Assembly: GCA_022705125.1 (NCBI GenBank)
Contig: JAKJFB010000041.1
Coordinates: forward strand, 1-12,283
Length of the DNA: 12,283 nt
Source of the DNA: Pseudomonadota bacterium
GTDB taxonomy: Bacteria > Pseudomonadota > Gammaproteobacteria > Pseudomonadales > UBA5518
Direction: 5' to 3'
The notes beneath the pieces were generated by a model. The model was not told the origin of the DNA. It saw nothing but the letters and a program-made list of their open reading frames with translations, and did no database searches. The position numbers and the translations under genes were made by a program. Below are positions 6,815 to 12,283 of the stretch, in pieces; within the stretch, counting starts at the first letter, position 1, and each line of letters opens with the position of its first letter.

Positions 6815-7348
6815 TCAGCCCGTCTTCGGCCGCCGCGGCACCGGCGGGCGGTGATAGCTGATGTCGTTGCGATCGCGGCTCGCAGGCCTGGTTTCCCCGG
6901 GGCCGTAAGCGGGCGGCATGCCCTTGCCGAGCTGCGATTCACCGAGCTCGTAATGGCCCTCCACGATGGTCACGCGATTGGCGATGCGCCATTCGCCGCC
7001 GCGGCGCTGGAAATGGTCGATGTAGCGCCCGGTCGACATGAAATGCGGCGCCGTGGCCATCTCGCCGGTGAAGATGTAATACGTTTCGCAATACGCATCG
7101 TCGCCGGCCAGCTCGCAGCTGTGGTTCAGCAGGCCGTGCTGGCAGCTGACGAAACCCAGCGTCGCCCGGTCGGCAAAGGCGATGAATCCATCCGGCGAGC
7201 CGACGAAATGGTTGTGGTCCTCGATCGCATCGTCCCAGTAGCAGGAACGCGCCAGCTCGTTGTCGATCCGGTCCAGCCCGCGCGCATAGCGTTGCAGCAC
7301 CTGCCAGATCTCGCTGCGCGCAACCAGTTCCCTGAGCTTCGCCTCCAT
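6815..7348 (-). CDS. SnoaL/NTF2-fold (scytalone dehydratase-like) protein
   Basis: A 177-residue protein of the nuclear-transport-factor-2 fold, SnoaL-like group. The N-terminal helix ends in LQRYARGLDRIDNEL (18-32), then DDAIEDHNHFVG (39-50), a His-containing strand around residues 71-76, and C-terminal strands with RYIDHFQRRGGEWRIANR (108-125), a family hallmark. Members are small isomerases, dehydratases, hydroxylase accessory subunits or binding proteins; the reaction here is unknown. The tail after about residue 140 is Pro/Arg-rich and probably disordered. The frame is open far upstream, antisense to the ligase fusion, but the ATG at 7348 has an AGGTAGG site and matches where the fold begins. 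It heads a likely operon with the aldo/keto reductase and diverges from the ligase-acyltransferase gene. Confidence 0.88.
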   Translation of the reverse strand: MEAKLRELVARSEIWQVLQRYARGLDRIDNELARSCYWDDAIEDHNHFVGSPDGFIAFADRATLGFVSCQHGLLNHSCELAGDDAYCETYYIFTGEMATAPHFMSTGRYIDHFQRRGGEWRIANRVTIVEGHYELGESQLGKGMPPAYGPGETRPASRDRNDISYHRPPVPRRPKTG

Positions 7349-7406
7349 CGCACCTACCTTTTCCTGATGAATTGCACAGCCTCGCATGCCTGAGGCACCA
7401 TGACAT

Positions 7407-7436
7407 TCGCGCGTGCCGCGCGCGATACCGGATCGC
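7407..7436. promoter_or_regulatory. Overlapping inverted repeats in the SnoaL / ligase divergent spacer
   Basis: TCGCGCG (7407-7413) and CGCGCGA (7419-7425) are perfect 7-bp arms around 5 bp. Partly overlapping them, GCGAT (7422-7426) and ATCGC (7432-7436) form a second dyad with a 5-bp spacer. Both lie in the 126-bp divergent region if the fusion starts at 7475, a natural place for an operator serving both directions. The function is inferred; CG-rich repeats are common here. Confidence 0.3.
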
Positions 7437-7474
7437 ATTGCCAAGGTTACTCCTTCTTCGTTGCAGGTGTCGTG

Positions 7475-10255
7475 ATGGTCGAGCAGACAGAGGCCGGTGC
7501 GGAGGTGGTGCTGCAGATCCTGGCAGAGCTGCTCGGACCGGGAGCCGCGGCCCACGCGCGAATGACGCCGGATGCCCGCTTCGACCGCGACCTCGGACTC
7601 GACAGCCTCGGGCGCATGGAGCTCTACCGCCGCGTCGAGGACCGCTTCGGGGTGGCGCTGCCGGAGCAACGACTCGTTGAACTGAACAGCGTGCGCGAAC
7701 TGTGGCAGGTCGTCGCGGCCGCTCGCACCGGCGCCCTGGGCACGATCCCGCCCCCGCCGGGCGCGGGAACCCCCGCGCAGGCCACGACAATCACGGATGT
7801 CCTGCGCTGGCACGCCGAGCATCAGGGCTCGCGCCGCTACCTGACGTTCTTCGAGGACCATGGCGACGGGCCCACGCTCAGCTTCGGGGAACTGTACGCG
7901 CGCTCTGCCGAGACGGCTGCGGGCCTGCAGGCCGCGGGCGTGGAGCCGGGCGATCGCGTGGCCCTGATGCTGCCCACCTGCCTCGAGTACTTCTTCGCGT
8001 TCTTCGGCACGCTGCTCGCCGGCGCCGTACCCGTGCCCGTTTACCCGCCGGCGCGGCGCAGCGAGCTCGAGGACCATATGCGCCGCCAAGGCGGCATCCT
8101 CGAAAACGCCGGAGCGCAGGTGCTCATCACCGTGCCCGAGGGTCGCGCGCTCGCCCGCCTCACCCGCGCCATGGTGCCCTCGCTGCGCGAGGTGCTGTGT
8201 GTCGGGGAACTGGCCGGCAAATCCGCCGCGCTGCAACCCGTGACGCGGCACGCGGGGGATCTCGCGCTGCTGCAGTACACCTCCGGCAGCACCGGCGCAC
8301 CGAAGGGCGTGATGCTGAGCAATGCAAACCTGCTGAGCAATATCCGCACGGCCGCGGGTGTACTGGGCGCAACCGGCGACGACGTCTTCGTGAGCTGGCT
8401 GCCGCTCTACCACGACATGGGCCTGATCGGCGCCTGCCTCGCCACGCTCTACGTCGGCGCGCAGCTGGTCATCATGTCGCCGTTGCGTTTCCTGCTGCGC
8501 CCGCAGCGCTGGCTCTGGGCCATCCACCGCCACCGCGGCACGCTGTCGGCCGCGCCGAACTTCGCCTACGAGCTGTGCCTGTCGAAAATCGACGACAAGA
8601 GCCTCGAGGGACTCGACCTCGGCAGCTGGCGCGCGACGCTCAACGGCGCGGAGGCGATCAGCGCGCGCTCCATGGAGGGCTTCTGCGAGCGCTTCGCGCG
8701 CTACGGCTTCAGGCGCGAGGCCATGTACCCGGTCTACGGCCTCGCGGAGAACAGCGTCGCGCTGGCGTTTCCGAAACCCGGCTCGCTGCCGCGCGTGGAC
8801 GTGGTACAGCGCGAGGCGCTCGCGCGCCGCGGCCTGGCCGTGCCGGCGGCGGCGGACGACCCCGGCGCGCTGCGCTTCGTGTGCTGCGGCGAGGCGATTC
8901 CCGGGCACGAGATCCGCATCGTCGATGCCGCCGGCGTGGAAGTGGGCGAGCGCGAGCAGGGGCGCATCCAGTTCCGCGGCCCCTCGGCAACCGCCGGCTA
9001 TTACCGCAATCCGGAGGCCACCGCCGCACTGATCCGCGACGGCTGGCTCGCCACCGGCGACCACGGCTACCTGGCCGACGGCGAGCTCTATCTCACCGGG
9101 CGGGCGAAGGAGATGATCATCCGCGCCGGCCGCAACCTCTACCCCGAGGAGATCGAGCACGCCGTGGGTGAAATCCCCGGCGTGCGCCGCGGCCGCGTCG
9201 CCGTCTTCGGCAGCCCGGAACCCGCGAGCGGGCGCGAGCGCCTGGTCGTGGTCGCCGAGGCGCATCCGGCGCACATCACCACGCCCGAACAGCTGATCCC
9301 GGCGATCAACCGCGTCTGCAGCGAGGTCGCGGGATCTCCGCCCGACGTCGCGATGCTGGTGCCGGGCGGAACCATCCTCAAGACCTCGAGCGGCAAGCTG
9401 CGCCGCGAGGCGTGCCGGGCACTCTACGAACAGGGAGCGCTCGGGCGCGCGCCGCCACGGCCGTGGCGCCAGTTCGCAAGCCTGCTGCTGCGGGCGCTGC
9501 CGGGCGCGCTATCGCGGCTGCGTCGCAGTCTCGGCGTCTGGGCCTACAACGGCTATGCCTGGACCGTCATCGGCCTGCTGCGCGCCGCGCTATGGGCTGG
9601 CGTGATGGCATGGCCGGGGCAGGACGGACGCTGGCGCATGGCGCATGGCGCGGCACGCGCGGCGCTGAGGCTCCTCGGGGCAGCACCGCGGATCGTGAAC
9701 GCCGAGCGCCTGCACGGCCTGCGCCGACCGCTGGTCGTGGTCGCCAATCACAGCAGTTATCTCGACGTCGTGCTGCTGGCGGCGCTGCTGCCCTGGCCCG
9801 CCAGCTTCGTGGCGATGCGCGAACTGGGCCAGCAATACTGGACGCAGCGTTTCTACGCGCGCATCGGGACGCTGTTCGTGGAGCGCGAGGACTTCACCGC
9901 GAGCGTGCGCGACGCGGCCCGCATCACGGCTGCGCTGCGAGCCGGTACCAGCCTGGTCGTGTTCCCCGAGGGGCGTCTCGCATCGATCGCCGATCTGCTG
10001 CCCTTTCGCAGCGGCGCCTTCGTCGCGGCGGTCGAGACCGGCGCGACCATCCTGCCCGTCACGCTCGTGGGTGCACATGCGTTCATGAAGGGCAATCGCC
10101 GCCTGCTGCGGCGCGGACCGCTTGCCATCCACGTGGGGGAACCGATCGTGCCGGACGCGAGCCCTGACGATCGCTGGCTCGAGGCGCAGGCGCTCGGCGC
10201 GCGCGCCCGCGAGACCATCGCGCGCACGCTTGCCGCCGCGGACGAATCGCGCTGA
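7475..10255 (+). CDS. ACP - fatty acyl-AMP ligase - PlsC-type acyltransferase fusion
   Basis: A 926-residue three-domain protein. Residues about 1-85 are an acyl carrier protein with the phosphopantetheine serine Ser44 in GLDSL. Residues about 105-655 are an adenylate-forming ligase: P-loop YTSGSTGAPKGV (268-279), WLPLYHDMGLIG (308-319), YGLAE (421-425), TGD (527-529), hinge GRNLYPEEIE (552-561) and catalytic Lys641 in KTSSGK. The WLPLYHDMGLIG and GRNLYP motifs resemble fatty acyl-AMP ligases (FAAL). After a hydrophobic segment (about 689-713) comes a PlsC domain with NHSSYLD (His759/Asp764), GTLFVER (798-804), FPEG (830-833) and ILPVTLVG (859-866). It probably activates a free fatty acid, loads it on its own carrier and transfers it to a glycerolipid or other acceptor at the membrane. 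An ATG at 7400 is possible, but its 25 extra codons have clearly lower third-position GC. Confidence 0.92.
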   Translation: MVEQTEAGAEVVLQILAELLGPGAAAHARMTPDARFDRDLGLDSLGRMELYRRVEDRFGVALPEQRLVELNSVRELWQVVAAARTGALGTIPPPPGAGTPAQATTITDVLRWHAEHQGSRRYLTFFEDHGDGPTLSFGELYARSAETAAGLQAAGVEPGDRVALMLPTCLEYFFAFFGTLLAGAVPVPVYPPARRSELEDHMRRQGGILENAGAQVLITVPEGRALARLTRAMVPSLREVLCVGELAGKSAALQPVTRHAGDLALLQYTSGSTGAPKGVMLSNANLLSNIRTAAGVLGATGDDVFVSWLPLYHDMGLIGACLATLYVGAQLVIMSPLRFLLRPQRWLWAIHRHRGTLSAAPNFAYELCLSKIDDKSLEGLDLGSWRATLNGAEAISARSMEGFCERFARYGFRREAMYPVYGLAENSVALAFPKPGSLPRVDVVQREALARRGLAVPAAADDPGALRFVCCGEAIPGHEIRIVDAAGVEVGEREQGRIQFRGPSATAGYYRNPEATAALIRDGWLATGDHGYLADGELYLTGRAKEMIIRAGRNLYPEEIEHAVGEIPGVRRGRVAVFGSPEPASGRERLVVVAEAHPAHITTPEQLIPAINRVCSEVAGSPPDVAMLVPGGTILKTSSGKLRREACRALYEQGALGRAPPRPWRQFASLLLRALPGALSRLRRSLGVWAYNGYAWTVIGLLRAALWAGVMAWPGQDGRWRMAHGAARAALRLLGAAPRIVNAERLHGLRRPLVVVANHSSYLDVVLLAALLPWPASFVAMRELGQQYWTQRFYARIGTLFVEREDFTASVRDAARITAALRAGTSLVVFPEGRLASIADLLPFRSGAFVAAVETGATILPVTLVGAHAFMKGNRRLLRRGPLAIHVGEPIVPDASPDDRWLEAQALGARARETIARTLAAADESR

Positions 10256-10268
10256 GCCGACGCCTGCG

Positions 10269-11840
10269 TCAATGCACACCCGAGACCGGGCGCATCTGCG
10301 TATCGCAGGCACCGCCGACCTGCACGTTCACCAGCCGCACCGGGGCGTCGCACTGCGCGGCGCGATCGGCGATCGTGCAGTTCAGGCCGAGCGGCTTGCC
10401 CGCGTCGAGCCACGACGGCGTCTTGCGGTAGCGGCCGACCTCCCCCAGCGGGCAGCCGGCCGGTATGCCGTAGGGTCGGCAGCCCGTGGGCGGGGCGAGG
10501 GTGACCTTGCGCCCGTCGACCAGGAAGCCGGGATATTCGTCACGGACATCCACGATGTCGCGCGCCTCGGTCTCCTCGACGCGAACCGAACGGAAACGAT
10601 AGTCCTTGCCCACCTTGTCCCCGACCTCGATCCGCGTGTTGGCAATCAGCGCGAAGTCGCCGCCGTGTCGCGCCACCGCGCCGGCCATGTATTCCACGCG
10701 CGGGTGGCGCGGGAAGCATTTGCCCATCGCCGGTGCGTGATAGTAGTGGGCCGTGCGCTTGATGTCGGCGAGTGCCGCGCCCGGAAAGAGTTCCTTCAGG
10801 TCGGCATCGGTGCCGAAGAGGATCCGCTGCACGTCGCCGACGTTCTGCGCATACATGGCCTGCAGCCGGCGGTAGTGATCCTCCGTCGCCAGATCGTCGC
10901 GCAGGAAGCAGGCCGCGAGCCCCGAGATCTGGGTGAGGTACTCGTCCCAGATGTTGTACTGCGAGACCGCGGTGGCCACGCTTTCGAAGTCACCGGTGGC
11001 GGCGCAGCCCTGGCGGCGGACGCAGGATTCGACCGCCCGGTTGCGGATCGACAGGGCGACGATGTTGCGCTCGCAGGCGCCGTAGGCGTTGCAGCCGCGC
11101 TCGAGATGCCCCTCGAACAGCGCGGTGCGCATCGTGAAATCGAGGTGGCGCGCCCGGGCCATGTCGCCTGCAGGCCAGCGGCCGGCATTCTCGCGGCTGA
11201 AACCGTCCCACGCCGCCTTGAGCGCCTGGCGCCGCTGCATGAGCCTGCCGTTCGCCTGCGCGCACAGGGCACTGTTGTGGAACGCGCGCACGATGGCATC
11301 GGGACCGCCGGCGGCCCCGGGACGGCCCGTGCCTGCGCCGGGCGGATCGAAAAACGGGCGCTTCTCCATCGCGTAGAGATTGCGCACATCGATGACGTGG
11401 CGCACCCCCCGCCCGCAATGGTGATTCCTGACCTTCAGCGCCTTGCGCGCGGCGATGGCCTCCACTAGCCTGGCCGCGGCCTCCGGCGTGGCGTTGCGTG
11501 AATCGACGACGATCTCGAAACCGACGAAGGGCGTGCCCTTGTCATCGGTCACCGCGCGACCGTGCCGCACGGGCAGGCAGGGAATCAGCGTGGTGCCCTG
11601 GGCCAGCGTCCCCGCCGGCGATCGCGCCCCCCGGCGCTCGAAACTCTCGCGCTCGAAATACGGCAGCTCGATATCGCCGTTGAAGCGGTAGAGCGTCATC
11701 ACCGGCGTCGCGGGGATGCTCGCCATCGCGGTCGTCGCCGCGAGACCGAGCACGCCGGGCAACGCCCACCCTGCGACGGCGCGCCACCACGCCCGGCCAC
11801 GGATTGTCGGGGCGCGGAGCCCGCAGCGCTTGATGTCCAT
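10269..11840 (-). CDS. Secreted cysteine-rich protein of unknown family
   Basis: A 523-residue protein I do not recognise. The N-terminus is a clear Sec-type signal peptide: Arg/Lys-rich start, hydrophobic stretch about 22-39 and likely cleavage after AMA (residue 40). The mature part contains 14 cysteines (88, 142, 193, 250, 256, 273, 279, 311, 375, 454, 463, 488, 497, 512), an even number consistent with disulfide bonds in the periplasm or outside. Several are in short pairs: CNAYGAC, CVRRQGC and CRPYGIPAGC. There is no lipobox, transmembrane segment or known catalytic motif that I can name; about 90-165 and 380-450 look beta-rich and 195-345 helical. The ATG has a GAGG site and lies 12 bp after the hydrolase stop, so it is co-transcribed with that gene. 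It converges on the acyltransferase fusion with 13 bp between stops. Confidence 0.85.
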   Translation of the reverse strand: MDIKRCGLRAPTIRGRAWWRAVAGWALPGVLGLAATTAMASIPATPVMTLYRFNGDIELPYFERESFERRGARSPAGTLAQGTTLIPCLPVRHGRAVTDDKGTPFVGFEIVVDSRNATPEAAARLVEAIAARKALKVRNHHCGRGVRHVIDVRNLYAMEKRPFFDPPGAGTGRPGAAGGPDAIVRAFHNSALCAQANGRLMQRRQALKAAWDGFSRENAGRWPAGDMARARHLDFTMRTALFEGHLERGCNAYGACERNIVALSIRNRAVESCVRRQGCAATGDFESVATAVSQYNIWDEYLTQISGLAACFLRDDLATEDHYRRLQAMYAQNVGDVQRILFGTDADLKELFPGAALADIKRTAHYYHAPAMGKCFPRHPRVEYMAGAVARHGGDFALIANTRIEVGDKVGKDYRFRSVRVEETEARDIVDVRDEYPGFLVDGRKVTLAPPTGCRPYGIPAGCPLGEVGRYRKTPSWLDAGKPLGLNCTIADRAAQCDAPVRLVNVQVGGACDTQMRPVSGVH

Positions 11841-11852
11841 CGTGTCCTCGGC

Positions 11853-12283
11853 TTACAGAAAGTCGCGCAAGGCCGCGACGAAGGCATCGCAGCGATCGTG
11901 GTGAATCCAGTGCCCCGCGTTCTCGAAAACGACGGTCCGCCGGTCGCGAAAGTGCCCCGCGCGCCCATCCTCTTCCGCGTTGGTTGTCCAGCTCTCGGTG
12001 CCGTGGCAGAGCAGGACCGGCGCAGCGATGGCGCGCCAGAACGCGCTGCTGTCGAGCGCGAAGTCGTCGGGGGCAAAAATGAATACCCGCGGATCGTATT
12101 TCCAGCCGTAGCCGTCGGCATGCCGGCGCACCCCGTGAACGGCGAGGTGACGCGCCTGCTCCTCGCTCAGGTGCCGGTTTGCCTCGGCCATGCGCGCAAC
12201 GGCTTCCTCGAGCGTCGCAAAGCGCCGTTGCGCCCGCGCGCCCACGGCGAGCCGGTTGTCGATCCATTCGCGCGTGCGCCGGA
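11853..12283 (-). CDS. Alpha/beta hydrolase (N-terminus off the right edge)
   Basis: Only the last 143 or so residues are inside the window; the frame is open to the edge, so the gene is 5'-partial. The visible part has a helical cap region (FATLEEAVARMAEANRHLSE), a core strand with APVLLCHGTESW and a C-terminal AGHWIHHD motif containing the presumed catalytic histidine. The nucleophile elbow would lie upstream, outside the window. A GTG at 12245 is only an internal codon, because the frame and the protein-like sequence (REWIDNRLAVG) continue past it. The substrate is unknown; relatives are esterases, lipases or C-C bond hydrolases. It is followed after 12 bp by the secreted cysteine-rich gene. 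Confidence 0.88.
   Translation of the reverse strand, partial: RRTREWIDNRLAVGARAQRRFATLEEAVARMAEANRHLSEEQARHLAVHGVRRHADGYGWKYDPRVFIFAPDDFALDSSAFWRAIAAPVLLCHGTESWTTNAEEDGRAGHFRDRRTVVFENAGHWIHHDRCDAFVAALRDFL

Noticed and set aside
6815..9274. Minus-strand open frame of 819 codons
   Set aside because: Only its last 177 codons (from 7348) are a SnoaL-like protein. The rest is antisense to the ACP-ligase fusion and shows no protein-like features.
10259..10270. Short dyad GACGC-CT-GCGTC between the convergent stops, considered as a terminator
   Set aside because: The stem is only 4-5 bp with almost no loop and no T-run follows, so it is too weak to call.
10122..11468. Plus-strand open frame of 448 codons
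   Set aside because: It overlaps the end of the acyltransferase gene and runs antisense to the secreted Cys-rich gene, whose signal peptide, ribosome site and operon spacing mark it as the real gene.

Overview
This is a GC-rich window (roughly two thirds G+C by eye) with densely packed bacterial protein genes. It has no RNA genes, insertion sequences or CRISPR arrays. The PAS-rich histidine kinase, OmpR-type regulator, MddA-like methyltransferase, SnoaL/aldo-keto pair and ACP-ligase-acyltransferase fusion together suggest a proteobacterium, probably a high-GC gammaproteobacterium. That assignment is inference, since no marker gene is present. Many long frames open antisense to the real genes are by-products of the base composition.

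Left part (1-3361, minus strand): an OmpR/PhoB-family response regulator is followed, 126 bp downstream, by a large PAS-GAF-PAS-PAS-PAS sensor kinase whose ATPase end runs off the left edge. The gap between them holds an AT-rich palindrome and a possible extended -10 promoter. Next (3514-4305, minus) is a membrane methyltransferase closely resembling methanethiol S-methyltransferase MddA, which makes dimethyl sulfide. Diverging from it on the plus strand is a two-gene unit: a small PPOX-fold flavin/F420-type oxidoreductase and an integral-membrane sterol desaturase/fatty acid hydroxylase with the His-box set. The 282-bp divergent spacer carries a perfect 9-bp inverted repeat.

Middle (5808-7348, minus): a SnoaL/NTF2-fold protein and an aldo/keto reductase form a likely two-gene operon. 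Diverging from it is the most striking gene of the window (7475-10255, plus): a single polypeptide joining an acyl carrier protein, a fatty acyl-AMP ligase and a PlsC-type membrane acyltransferase. This looks like a self-contained machine for activating a free fatty acid and esterifying it onto a lipid acceptor.

Right end (10269-12283, minus): an alpha/beta hydrolase, cut by the right edge, is followed 12 bp later by a secreted protein of unknown family with 14 cysteines after its signal peptide. The two appear co-transcribed and converge on the acyltransferase fusion.

The contents read as accessory lipid and small-molecule metabolism (acyl activation and transfer, C-H hydroxylation, carbonyl reduction, hydrolase, S-methylation) beside a sensory two-component system. 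No direct link between these units is visible beyond their proximity.
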